From contig PUFA01000034.1 in NCBI GenBank assembly GCA_003508835.1, forward strand, positions 5,544,501-5,608,500: a stretch of DNA of 64,000 bases, read 5' to 3'. The notes beneath the pieces were generated by a model. The model worked only from the letters and a program-made list of their open reading frames with translations. It searched no databases and was not told the origin of the DNA. This DNA is from Eonycteris spelaea. Taxonomy: Eukaryota; Chordata; Mammalia; Chiroptera; Pteropodidae. Within the stretch, counting starts at the first letter, position 1; each line of letters begins with the position of its first letter. The position numbers and the translations under genes are program-made. Below, one piece after another: positions 48,916 through 60,389 of the stretch.

Positions 48916-51585
48916 TCGATGGATGTTTGCAATTTATTTTGTCCAGTTCTGGACTGTGTCAATTCTCCATTACCATGATCTTCTTTGGCAATATAAAATC
49001 GACGTGGGTTTAGCAGGTGTGGGTGCATTCTTCGTAAAGCTGCATTGTGTTGCGGTCCATCTCAGGACGAAACCCCAGTTATCCAGGAAAAATAACAACG
49101 GTGTGAATCACGGATCATGGCAACCTCTTAGCAAAGTGCAACGTGGGAAGCGCGTTAGAGAAGCCAGAGAAAAACGTCCTAAACATCCTCATCCTAGTTC
49201 TCTCCAGCGCCTGCTGTGGGAATATGGCACAACTCTTCATGTCCCACCACCCTTTCTAAACTACCCCAAAATCTCCAAGACACTCGGTGTTGGCTTCCTG
49301 CTCTCGAGACTCCATCTGCTTTCTTTCCTCATCTAATCTTTCCCTGCCCTCCAAATATAAATCGATTTTGTCTTTCTGGACTTCTTTCAGTGGTGCATGC
49401 TCAGAACTGTCAGACAAACTCAAAATCTATGGGGTGGAGTGGAGGGCAAGCATGCTCGTCTGTGCGTTTACACAGGTTTCACACGCCACATCTTACAGAA
49501 GCAACTGCGCCCAGGCACACCTCAGTGCTGTTCCCTAGAAATAAGAGAGATGCAAGAGGCTTCTGCAAGGGAAGATAACAGGGATCTTCAACACCCTTTG
49601 TTAATCTTGGATTTAGAATGCGCACAATCCAAACACGCATTTGCATATATTCAGGAAAACATCTCGTGCTTTTTTGAAGACAAAGAAGAGTAGATATCCA
49701 CTGTGTTAATCACTTAAGAAGCTTTTTCCGCCTCTGCAAAAACAGAGCCTGGGGAAATGGCTATAAAGATGTCTCAGAGCCAATTATTAAACTCTGTCCT
49801 TTCCTGGGTCTGGTGCACTTTACTCTCTTGTGTTATGTGCCCAAGGGTCGGAACCTTGGATGATTAACTACTGTGCCATTAACCCTCATTTGCATAATTA
49901 TCATTCAAGCGAACCAACAACATCCTTTGTGCTATCTCTGCAGCCCCCTTCCTTCTCTAGACCAGAACTTGTGCAAAACATCACAGAGGTGCTCCAGCCC
50001 CAAACTAGTGACCCTGGCTGACATTCCTGCAAAGGCAAACAGTTCCCAGTTACACGTTAAATGTCAAGTGCAAATTAGTCTGAGACCTGCCTCCTTCAAT
50101 GAATTCACTCAGCTTTCAATAACTGACTTCTGCTGTCGAATAGTTTCTGAAGAGCAGGTTTTGTAAAAGGAAAGGGAACACGAGTCACTGAAGGCACGCA
50201 TGAAGCGCTCCCTACCACCACCACCACCAAGGCGAGGCACAGAATGGGGGGACAGAAGCCAGGACGGACACCAGAGTCAGCCTTTATCATCTTCACCGAT
50301 TGCTTCAGGCTAAGCCCGCGAGGTCCTTTCTTGGACCAGCCAACGGGCCCTCATAAAATAGCATCACTGGGATGCAGAGCATCTGCGGGCACACCTGAGA
50401 AGGCGTCGGCATCCCGCACTGCAGAAAACTGACTGTACAGAATTTGTCTTTGCCTGTGACGTTTAGGTTCTGGAGAACAGGCCCACTGTCCACTGAACCC
50501 CAAACATGTCAAGAAACGCTGTTGTGATTGGAGTCTTAGCCAAAAAAAAAAAAAAAAAAGTCCAATGAAAAAGAAAGTTATATCTTGAATAGAAAATAGA
50601 CATCAACAAAGTGGTTGTGAAAATATGCAAGTATTCTTACGCTATTTTTAAAAAATACAAGTTTGTTGTTTTATTACCAAAAAAAAAAACCCACCATAAA
50701 ATTTATTTCTGTCTAGCATAAAATTAAAGAAGAAAAAATATTTTTCTAATACTGTGTTTTTATTTATGAGTTATGTACCGCTTTATGTCACATATACATG
50801 TATATGAGATCTTTTTGTCAAGTACAGAAATAAAAATGAAGGAATAACAAGGAAAGACAAGGTAGAGTGAGTTTCATACAGAACAAAGATGCTGTGAGAT
50901 CTTAATAAGGAATCTCAAATTTGGATTTAATATCTCCAAAAGCAGTACTTGCACAAACAAGTCTGAGAAAACAGTATGGAGTGACAGGTCATGGCATGGG
51001 AAGATGAGGAAACAGATGGTTAAGCCTCGAATAGGATCTCAGAACAGAGGTTGTGTATGTCTTGGAGGAATTCAGCTGAATCATTTTTCTCCCCTATTTG
51101 AATGGATCACACTCAAAGTCTTTGTTAGAAAGTATGGCCTTGAAAAGATGCCATTTTTATGGGGGAAAAAAAATACATCTCGATTCCATTGCTATACTAA
51201 AAAAAAAAAAATCGATACGATATATTTCTGAATGTGCAAATATCTGTATATAATGACAAAGATGACAATGGTGGCCGTCTTTAAGGAAGGAAGGGTTCTG
51301 GGGGAGAGGAAGAGACACCTTGCTTCACATGTGGTATACTTCTGGATTATCTGAATTGTCCCATGTATGTTGGATATTATCTGAGTCATTTTTTTAAGAG
51401 TGTCTAAGGAGACGACAGCCCATTTTAATGACTTTTTCAAAGACAGCATCGAATTCAGTTCTTTAGCTATAAACTCATCCCAGTCATATCTCCCCAAAGT
51501 TGTACCCATAGCAGCTGGAGCAGATTTGGGGTGTTGCTGAATCTTTTTAATCATATCTTCTGCATGAACTAATTTCATCAAGACT
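48916..51585. other. Intergenic sequence without a recognised gene
   Basis: Contains a CCA repeat (50212-50229), an A run (50541-50558) and an unassigned 129-codon minus-strand open frame at 51581-51192. No domain or splice structure recognised. Confidence 0.4.
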
Positions 51586-51589
51586 TTTT

Positions 51590-52000
51590 TTTATCTAAAA
51601 AAAATGGTACAAAATTTTACATGTATATAAAAGAAAACAGTCAAAAGTAAATTTCCCTTTCTCTCCTGTCTTCAGCCACCCAACTTCCCTCCCTTGCCAT
51701 TACCTTGAGTATCTTTCTAAAGATATTCCATGTATACACAGGCACAAATGATAACATAGTATACTATCCTATTCCTTACTTTTACTTTCTCATCAAAATT
51801 ATCTGAAAATAACACATAGATAGCTGCCTAATTGTTGTCCTTGCTATGTTTTATTCTTTTTCATGCGTGCACTCTTACTTAACTGAGTCTTCCTCTAACA
51901 GCTCTTCAGATGGTTTCCAATTTCTTTCTACTACAAATAATGCAGCAAATGTCCTGGTACACACATCATCCTGCCCTGCAGGAGTTGATCACAGGATGCA
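51590..52000 (-). mobile_element. Probable degraded L1 3' region
   Basis: Pyrimidine-rich segments and 'ccaatttctttctactac' followed by 'aaataatgcagcaaat' suggest an antisense old L1. Confidence 0.4.
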
Positions 52001-52123
52001 TACGTTAAATTTCAAATCTTCCTAATTATTCCTAGAGATTAATTTTGATTCTAGTTTGGGACTCCCTTAATACTTTGTATTCCATTCGAACTACTCATTT
52101 TTTGTGGGTTTACAATAATGACA

Positions 52124-52484
52124 TGTTACGGACTGAATTGTATCCTCTCAAAATTTATACGTGTAAGGTCTCATCTCTAGTGTGACTATATTTGAAGGTA
52201 AGACCCTTCCAGAAGTAATGAACGGTAAATGAGGTCACAAAGGTGGTCTCTGATCCAATATGACAATTGTCTTTATAAGAAGAGACGCTAGGCATGCACA
52301 GCAGAGGAAAGGCCACATGAGGACACAGTGAGGAGGTAGCCATCTGCAAGCCAAGAAGGGAAGTCTCATGAGAAACCGAACTTCTTAATAACTTGACCTT
52401 GGACTTCCAGCCTCTAGAACTGTGAGAAATACGTTTCTGTTGGTTAAGCCATTCAGGCTGTGGCAACAATAGGAAAGTAATACA
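52124..52484 (+). mobile_element. Complete MaLR (MLT1/MST-type) solo LTR
   Basis: Runs from TGTTACGGACTGAATTGT to a TAATACA end, so it keeps TG...CA termini. Inside are 'tccaatatgacaattgtctt', 'agccaagaagggaagtc', 'ttggacttccagcctctaga' and 'aactgtgagaaatacgttt'. No internal retroviral region is attached. Confidence 0.8.
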
Positions 52485-53344
52485 GTATGTTCCTCTTGGC
52501 AGATGCACTTACAAGAAGTTCAGAAATCACTTAGTATGTTATACTATTCTTAGTAACTGACCCTTGACACTTATCTAAAATAAAAATGAAATATCAAAAT
52601 GCTGTGGGGTTTTTTTTTGTCATGGAAGGTTTAGTTCAATATCATCTGATTTAAATTTAATTAGTCTAACAAATACAAAAAGAAACGATTACTTGGATCA
52701 ATTGAAAATGGAGGATTTAAGGCACCATCCTATTAGTTCGTGGTATTGCCAAGGTTTAAAGGCACGTTTATGTTGCGAGAACTTGAATCACAGACTAAGA
52801 CAGAAAGTCATTAAGGCAGCCTTTTTACGTTGGGCACCTGTAACGAGACCAGTCATTTCACCTCTAAACAGCAAAGAGAGCCAGGAGTCAAGTCCAAAGA
52901 AAAATCAAGATAGACCAAATCTCACCTTCTCAGTGCCTAAGGACAAGTCGACCATCACTGTCCGCCTGTCGGCTCTTCCCACAGCACACTCCCACCCTCC
53001 TCACTGATACCGCCGCCGTCCTCCTCACCAGACAGCCGAGAGGAACACACAGCTCAAGGACGTCCTGCACATAAGTACGGACGGAGAATCGCTGTCCTTG
53101 CTCTGGCTGCTGTAAAGCAAGCCCGGGGCTTTGGATGATAATCAGGATCACAGAAGCCACAGAGGGTCAAGGGCACACAAAGGCAAAGTCCCAGGAATCA
53201 CGTTTGACCTCCAAATCAGGAAAGAATGCACGGAAGCTGAGACAAGCCTTAGCAGCAGCCACTGCCCTTGAGAATGTAGACTTCGCAAATAAATGGAAGA
53301 AAAAAATTCACGTGTTGAGTCATAAAATTCAGACGCTGAGAATA
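52485..53344. other. Intergenic sequence without a recognised feature
   Basis: A 104-codon plus-strand frame at 52693-53007 has no recognisable features. Confidence 0.4.
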
Positions 53345-53580
53345 TATGTATAGAGACATATATATACATGTGTACATGTATATGCATATGTGGCTGTGTA
53401 AATGTTGTACAAAACATATAACACATATATATCCTGATATGTATGTGTGTGTGTGTGTGTGTATATACACACACATATATAAGTATATATATGTATACAT
53501 ATACATATATATATGTTAGGACATATATATATAAAAAGACATGTATAACCTATATATGTGAATAGCATATATGACATAAG
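53345..53580. repeat. Mixed TA/TG/CA microsatellite
   Basis: Irregular TATG, TATA, TG and CA units over more than 200 bases, including TGTGTG...CACACA inverted blocks at 53443-53475. Confidence 0.9.
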
Positions 53581-54120
53581 TAAACAATGATGAATGTAAA
53601 TAACTTGTAAACATCTATAACGTAGATGTAGTATCCACTCATTATAAGAATATTTATTAGCATTCTGGAATGCCTGCCAAGCCTTGTGATCCATACGAAG
53701 CATGTTTTCGGTCTATAGTCTGAATCCAAATATTGCTCTTAGAAATAAATGCAAAAAATCATGATTAGATAACCAGGACAAAAGAGCAGTTTTTTTCGAT
53801 CCTAGATCTTTTGGGGTCAGCCAATATAGTAAATCGAGCAGACCTGCCTCTTCCCACAATGCGATGCCAGTGGAATAGAACAAATATACCGTGAATAGGA
53901 TCAGAGTGATTTGTTAGAGAATTTAACGTGTACATTTATCAGCCTGCTTTCTGAGGTCATCTCCCTTCGCCCCTATACCTTACGGAGAAAATAAACACCC
54001 TTAAAGGAAATGGTCAGTTCCTCATCTAACTGGTGATCATATTTAAGGTAAGTTTTAAAATGGATTACCTCGTGCAGTATCCAAATCGCTCAGGAAAGAA
54101 CAGAAGTCGTTATTGTCACG
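53581..54120. other. Intergenic sequence without a recognised feature
   Basis: No gene or RNA recognised. Confidence 0.4.
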
Positions 54121-54124
54121 TCCC

Positions 54125-54480
54125 TGCATTGGTCAGCTCAGGCTGCTGCAACGAAACTCCACAAGCTGGCGGCCTTAAAGAACCAAAACGTGTTTTCTCA
54201 CAGTTTTGGAGGCTGGAAGTTCGAGATCAAGGCACCAGCAAGGTCAGGCTCTGGGGAGAGCTCTCTCCTTGGCTTGCAGATGCCCTGGCCACTGGCAGAG
54301 AGAGCTCCAGTGTCTCTTCCTCTTCCCCTAAGGGCACTAATCCCTTTATGAGGCCCACAGCCTTGGGACCTCACCTGATCCTCCTAATCGCTCCCAAAGC
54401 CCCACCTCCAGGCACCCATCACCCTGCAGGGTTAGGGCTTCAGCATACCATTGAGGGCAGGGGATAAAACGCAACCCATA
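54125..54480 (-). mobile_element. MaLR (MST/MLT1A-type) solo LTR, antisense
   Basis: 'tcagctcaggctgctgcaac', 'ttttggaggctggaagttc', 'gagatcaaggcaccagcaa' and 'ggcactaatccctttatgag' are antisense MaLR landmarks. Confidence 0.8.
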
Positions 54481-54940
54481 GCGGTCAGTGTGGTCCTCTG
54501 GCCCGGTTCATAATGGCAGACCCTGCCCTTGTTTATTAAGCTTCGTGTTATGCTTTTCAGACCCACCATACATTTGCCCATCCCAATCACTATCTCAGGT
54601 CCTCATTGCTCCTCCAGGATTACTGACAGCTTCCGTTCCCCATGAACCAGCTAGGGCTGCGTGATGCCGCCGAGTTAAACGTCCCCTCTCGACAGCTTCC
54701 CCGGACTGTCGCGTCGCCGAGTGCCAGAGCCCTGCCCCCCCCCACCCCCAGCAGCAGCTGTGCGCTGTGACCAAGTGACTGAACCTCTCCGTGCCGTTGC
54801 CCTCCTCGTACAATGGGCATGAGCACAGTGCTTCCATCGACACAGGTGCGTTCCTAGGAGAGTGCCTGGCTTTTAAGAGCAACGGGAACGCTAGCTGCGG
54901 CGCTGCTGTGAATGATAAGCCCCGCGCCCTTTTCATTGCT
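54481..54940. other. Intergenic GC-richer sequence
   Basis: No gene recognised. Confidence 0.4.
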
Positions 54941-54949
54941 TATTTCTGA

Positions 54950-55245
54950 CTATTGACACCGCTACGTTTTCTACCCAGGTCACACGCAGAGACTGCGCGC
55001 TCCGCGCATGTCTTCAACGTCCTCCTCGCTCATTTTCTGGCCCATTTTTTTGGATTATCTGCCTCCAGCTATCTCCACGTGTCGAAAGCTTACTGATTCT
55101 TCAGAACATACCCTTTCTGGAAGCCCTTCCACCCTTTGCCTCCTTCCCCAGCCAGCCAGTGTGGACCCCCTCCTGCTGTTCAGGCCACGTCATGGTCCTT
55201 GGACGTCTTTACTCTCATTCTGACCTGTGTTCCTGGCTATGTGTG
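54950..55245 (+). mobile_element. LINE-2-like relic
   Basis: 'ctggaagcccttccaccctt' and 'tgtggaccccctcctgctgt' resemble L2 3' sequence. Confidence 0.5.
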
Positions 55246-55384
55246 TTTGACGGGATCGTAAATCACATCAGGGCATCGTTACCCTTGAGAGCCCCAGCCC
55301 GTAGGAGACCGTAATGAACGCTAGTCTAATGAAAATAACTCCGAAGATAAAACAAGGGAAACTCTTCCAGGTTGATTTTTGCAT

Positions 55385-55390
55385 TTTATT
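55385..55390 (-). terminator. Poly(A) signal of the SCYGR gene
   Basis: AATAAA on the minus strand, about 360 bases downstream of the TAG stop. It implies a 3' UTR of about 380 bases if the transcript is unspliced. Confidence 0.6.
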
Positions 55391-55750
55391 AAGAGACTTT
55401 TAGGAGTGCATCTAGAAACGCCATGGCCACAGAAAGGACAGGACGTTTGTGGTAGAGACAAGATGACAGTGCGCAGATGGAGAAGCAGGTAGGGAAGGAA
55501 ACACGGTAGAAATCATTACCTCGTTTTGCTGCGCTCCACGATCAGCGTGTTCTCCATCTTGTTCCTCGGAGGACACTGAGCAAAATGGAAAACGTTACTT
55601 CAGTTCAGAGCATGAGCACCAAGGAGGAAAGTGCCGTAAAACCCAGGTGACAGAGATTCAGCGGGGGGCAGACAGGTGGACAGAGTGAAGCCTCAGCGAT
55701 GGGGCGAGCAGCCACCCCAGCAGCACCTGGCGGCACTGCAGCCTGGTGGC

Positions 55751-56092
55751 CTAGCAGCAGCACTGCTTCTGACCGCAGCACTTCTGCTGACAGCAGCCCT
55801 TCCCGCAGCCGCAGCCGCACGAGCCGCAGCCGCACGAGCGGCGGCAGCAGCAGACCACGGGGACACTGCAGCAGCCCCCGCAGCAGCCGCAGCAGCAGGG
55901 GCAGCAGCCGGAGCAGCAGCCGACCCGGTAGCACCTGCAGGTGGTGCAGCTGCCGCAGCCGCCGCCACAACCACCACCGCAGCCACCGCAGCCACCACCG
56001 CAGCCGCCACCGCAGCCACCGCAGCCACCGCCGCAGCCACCGCAGCCACCACCGCAGCCGCCACAGCGACCACCACAGCCACAGCACCCCAT
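55751..56092 (-). CDS. Small cysteine- and glycine-repeat protein (SCYGR / KRTAP28 family)
   Basis: Single-exon gene for 113 residues starting MGCCGCGG. By count it holds 43 cysteines and 43 glycines, about 76 percent of the protein. Residues 3-47 are a CGG/CGGG repeat. Residues 48-113 are cysteine pairs and triplets with the family signatures [13 protein letters not shown], a CCC-R-R block and a [13 protein letters not shown] tail ending QKQCCC. This order matches the human SCYGR (formerly KRTAP28) proteins, thought to be hair keratin-associated proteins that crosslink keratin filaments by disulfides. The ATG fits the family N terminus; longer upstream in-frame sequence is probably 5' UTR. 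A TATA box lies about 85 bases upstream and AATAAA about 360 bases past the stop. The exact paralogue number cannot be assigned. The human locus between CCL20 and SLC19A3 has several copies; only one is seen here. Confidence 0.9.
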   Translation of the reverse strand: MGCCGCGGRCGGCGGGCGGCGGGCGGCGGGCGGGCGGCGGGCGGGCGSCTTCRCYRVGCCSGCCPCCCGCCGGCCSVPVVCCCRRSCGCGSCGCGCGKGCCQQKCCGQKQCCC

Positions 56093-56176
56093 GGTGTCAG
56101 GAGAGAGGACTCGAGTGAAGGGAGGTGGATGTTCAGGAGGTGAGGGAGGTCTGATGTCCCCTCTGCTGGGGGAGCC

Positions 56177-56182
56177 CTTATA
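56177..56182 (-). promoter_or_regulatory. TATA box of the SCYGR gene
   Basis: TATAAG on the minus strand in the context CATATAAGGG, 85 bases before the ATG. Hair keratin-associated protein genes typically have a close TATA box and a short 5' UTR. Confidence 0.7.
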
Positions 56183-56269
56183 TGCCAACCCCGGGGGACC
56201 AGGTAAAGGAAGACACATGACCACTTCCTTGCTTTTATTTGGCTCAGCTGTCATGGGAACCACGTGATG

Positions 56270-57600
56270 TATTAATTACTTCCCTTTCTTTGAGACGTTA
56301 GCTGGATTTATTAGATTGCTTGTTTATTTTTCTAAGTAAGTCACATGCCCTAAAACTTCCAGCAGGGGCCCCGGGGAGCCATGGAAAAGGGGGTGCTGTC
56401 AACAGTCACGGGCCCACATAGCACAACAAGTGATGGTCTAACATCTGAACAGCCAATAAGCATCCTCAGGAGGCTAGTCCCGTGTGCAGCCCGGAAGTCC
56501 TCTTAACTAATGCCTGGAGGAACGAAAGGGGTCTCAGGCGCGAACGTCATTGCCAAGTGCAGAAGCGGCCCTGATACCCTCACCGCAGCTCGTTTACCCG
56601 GGAATGAAAGATTTCGCTTCAGACCACAGGGCTTCAAAGCGGGTCACACGTTGCATCTTTTGGCGTCGTTCACAGCGTGTGACTGCTCAGGGAGCGCAAG
56701 AACATTTTCGCAGTGGCTCCTCTTTTACTAGTTCGATTCCTATTGCATTGAAAATGAGGAGGCGTTTCCTGATCAGAATGAAAAGTGAATTCGGGTGCTT
56801 GAAGTGTTTGTATCAATTGATAACTAAGAGGAAAACATACATGCAAAATAATATGGGCCACCACGGCAGATCGATGAAGAAAAATGAAACAAAAATGAGA
56901 AAAAAACCAGATAATATAGAAAACATTATACAGGAAAGAAATACAATCACAGTCGACTATTTTGACTCTATAATGAGCAATATTCGTATTGCAATAATTA
57001 AGTTACCATCGGTAATTGATTTTACTAATAAGGGTGATATAAATACTTTGGGAGTTGTGTAAGAGTCAAACCTCCATCTATCGTAACACAAACCAACACT
57101 GGCAATCGAGAAATAGCCATTTGAAGGAATCAGTAAGAAATGTGGGGTCAGCTCCCAGCACGAACAGCTGATGAGAAGGAAAATATTGCCTCTGTAGAGT
57201 GACCTAGACGGTAAGGTGAAATAGGACAGGGGACCATGGAATTATCTTAACCGTGGAGATATATTTTATTAGTTAATATTCAAAACGATTGAAACCAACT
57301 CACATGACCCACTTGGCACACCATTGCTCAGTCTCATATAGGTGGCCCGACACAAGCCTTAGTTCCTGCTCTAAATCATAGACCCAATAAGGCACGAAAT
57401 GATCCATTTTGGAACTTCTCAGCCCAGATCCTCACACAAGCCAGGGGCTCTGTGCATCTTCATTAACGCATCGAGGGATAACTTCCTTTTAGGTGACTCT
57501 CAGGCAGCAATATTATCTTGCGATAGTAAAGGAGGAAATGGTTTCAAATACAAGGCACTCCGGCAGGTTTTCGCATCCTGGTCATCCTTGACAACAAGGT
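56270..57600. other. Flank upstream of the SCYGR gene
   Basis: A 170-codon plus-strand frame at 56550-57062 lacks any recognised domain and lies in base composition that turns A-rich. No second SCYGR copy is seen. Confidence 0.4.
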
Positions 57601-57715
57601 GCCAGGCAGCGCCTTGTTGTGGGGGGACGGCCTGTGCCCTGTAGGGTCTCAAACAGCATCCGTGGCCTCTACCCACTAGTTATGACAGCCCAGCTGTGGC
57701 CGCTCATAGCTTCCC
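57600..57715 (-). mobile_element. MER20-like hAT transposon fragment
   Basis: 'aacagcatccgtggcctcta' followed by 'cccactagttatgacagccc' matches the MER20 type. Confidence 0.55.
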
Positions 57716-57719
57716 TCCA

Positions 57720-57850
57720 GCACTCCATGTATTTTTTACTCACTCATTCAGCAAATAAGTGAGCGCTCTGTTAGGCCAGGTATTCAGCCAAGCACTAGAC
57801 AGGTAAAGATAAATAAGCCTTTGCTTTCAAAGGCCTGTGTCGGAGAGGGA
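57720..57850 (+). mobile_element. LINE-2-like relic
   Basis: 'ttcagccaagcactagaca' and 'aagcctttgctttcaaaggc' fit an L2 3' part. Confidence 0.5.
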
Positions 57851-58117
57851 AAAAGAGAGTCAGTTACAATACAGTTTCCCAGGTCAGATTGTCTTTGCCT
57901 AGTCACCTTCTCTCCACTCCCATATCAGTAAAATTTGTGGACGAAAGAAACAGGTTCTATGGAATGTCACCTCACAGGGTGATCTGATCAGAAGTTCCTA
58001 ACTGGACAGGTGGATGGTCACACCCAGGCCCATAACTTCTTTAGTGAGAGGTGTTAAGCCCTGTGCACTGTTCATGTGCATGTAGGTTAGCACACCTTTG
58101 AAATGCCAGAAGTAATA

Positions 58118-58755
58118 TGCCGGAGCCAGCCGGCTAAAGTCGAACAGCACCTAAAAGAGGGGGGTGAAGCCTAAGGGAAAAAAGAAGAAGACAGGAAAGC
58201 GCTTCGAGAGGGCATACAGTCAATGCTGCAGCCTCGTCTTTATTTAGTTCAGCCTTTATGTATGTTTTCGGATACAATAGCAAAGAACAAGGTATATCAT
58301 TTGAATGCTAACATTCACACAAGATCATGTAACATTCTTGTTATCTGGGATGTAACACATTCCATTATCTTGAAAGGATTTCTTTAGGAGGCCAACCTCC
58401 CCTCCAGGGTCAGTACTAATTAAATTAACCATTTGCTTCCTTTAACCATTGATAACATAGTCTCAGCAGCTGCTTTAGGGCTCCCAAACTATGTGACACC
58501 TTCAGTGCCTTGCAATGGCTCCCACAGTAATACCCTTCCAAAAGGGCATTAACCCTCAAGAGAGCACTTGATCTTGTTAACTATCCTCCCTGCCTTGATT
58601 TCTCGCACCTCCATGTCATCGCCCTTAGGTCCCCTCCGTAACTCAAATGCATGAAAGAAGCTGCAAAACTGTCGTGCTCCTGAGCATTTGAGATCTTGCT
58701 CCCCAGCCCATGTCATCAGTCTGACTTAAATAACGTCGCATAAAAATTCTCTACA
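58118..58755 (+). mobile_element. Probable endogenous-retrovirus solo LTR
   Basis: About 640 bases starting TGCCGGAGCC and ending ...TCTACA, with a degraded AATAAA-like site near 58728. No retroviral genes adjoin it and no clear target-site duplication is visible. Its tail (58682-58706) matches the tail inside the ABCG2 retrocopy in 24 of 25 bases, which argues for one LTR family. The class is not determined. Confidence 0.45.
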
Positions 58756-58899
58756 GGTTTGGATGTTTCTTACGTCGAGAGATTCAAATAGATTTTTGCA
58801 TACATTATCGCAGTCACATTGATAAGTACCAACATGAGAGGCTTGCATTCATTTTTTGGGTAAGTCAACCAAGTGGGTGGTTTATACTGTTCACAGGGC

Positions 58900-59310
58900 T
58901 TTTCATGTGGCTTCCTTAATACCCCTACACCTTCCTCTTTCCTAATAACTCCCTTTCTTCCTCCTTCCCTCCCTCCCCACTGCTCCTCCCCTGCCTCCTC
59001 TGTAGGTTTTTTCATCAACATGACTGGCCAAGGCTCAGAGTCCAGCCCTGTCCTCCATCATTCTACATCCTCATCTGATCTCCATTCTCTTTTTTTTTCT
59101 TTGTCCATAGTACTTAACACCTCCTAACATCCATAACATTCAGAATTGATCACATTTACGATGTTCCCTCTGCCTTACCCCATGTCTAAATGAAACATAC
59201 ATTCTACAAAGAAAGATTTCTAACTCTCTAGTTCCCTGACATATCTCAAGCACCGAGAACAGCATCTGACACATAGTACAGTAAATAGCTTCTTAATGAA
59301 TAGATGACTT
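58900..59310 (+). mobile_element. LINE-2-like relic
   Basis: Ends with 'cagcatctgacacatagtac' and 'agcttcttaatgaatagatg', an L2 tail pattern. Confidence 0.6.
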
Positions 59311-60389
59311 TTTAAAACTATTATGAAAAATGCCAAACCTCCACAAAAGTAGAGAATAGTACCATAACTTCCTAAGAACCATCACCCACGTCTGGTCATC
59401 TCTGCCCTCGTTCACACCTCTCCCACCACTGGATCATATGGAAGGATTTACACCTCATGTGAAGTCCTCAAGCATTTCTATGAAGGAATGAATTCCTCCT
59501 CATTTCTGGTTTGAATTGTGTCTATGAGAAACAGAGACATAAACTTTTCCATATTGGTCCATATCGAGGTCATCTCTTGGCAGGAGGTGTGGAGAAAATC
59601 ATGACACCTTCGACCTTTAAGAAAATTTCCCAGTGCTCCCTGGAGGGCCCTGCCCTTTACAAGGCCATGGTTGGACTATAAACAGGGCCCTCCCACTTCT
59701 GAGATGCATCTTGGTTATTTATTGGCAGACTTTTCACAAATCATAGGAGGGTGAGAATAGGAAATCCAAACCAATAAGACAGTGGCCCAAGACACCTGGG
59801 GGGATTTTAATCAATTTCATCCCCCACTTGTATCCCTTAGAAACCAAGCAGTGTTTATCTTTGGGAGGGGCTTCCATTTTTACCAACAGGTAAACAAACA
59901 AACAAACAAATTTAATTCCATTTTAACCAGTGAGAACTTTCCAATGCGTTTTAAACCTCTGCTTAATAAAAAGTATTTAATAGATGAACTATTCATAGTT
60001 TTACAATTTCAAAGTACCAAGATACCATCCTACCCTGCCACCTTTTAAAAAAAAAATGATTATAAACATCGGCACTGGAGCCAGAATGCCCCAACGACAA
60101 CAAACAAAAATCCAGGCTTCTTTATTACTCTTCCTTCTGTATCACTTTCTTCCTGTGCAGAATGGGGATCATAGCTGTACCTCTTGTATACGTTTTTGGG
60201 AGAAATAAATTCTAAGAAAGGACACATTTATAAATAGATCGACACTGCGTTCAGTCCACCCTGCTTTATTACGTCGATGCTGAGTATCAGTATATTACTT
60301 TCGGTTGTTTCTTCCAGGTCCGGAGTTGGTGTTGACCCCGACCGCGAATTCCCGCCTACAGTTTAAAGGTTCTGGATGCCTGTGACTGG
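59311..60389. other. Intergenic sequence before the CpG island
   Basis: A CAAA run at 59892-59910 and a MIR-like piece near 60065-60190. No gene seen. Confidence 0.4.

Noticed and set aside
50212..50229. CCA repeat considered as coding polyproline
   Set aside because: Too short and not in a supported reading frame.
55676..56143. Ala-rich and Pro-rich plus-strand frames over the SCYGR gene
   Set aside because: They are repeat-driven shadows of the Cys/Gly reading frame, without family support.
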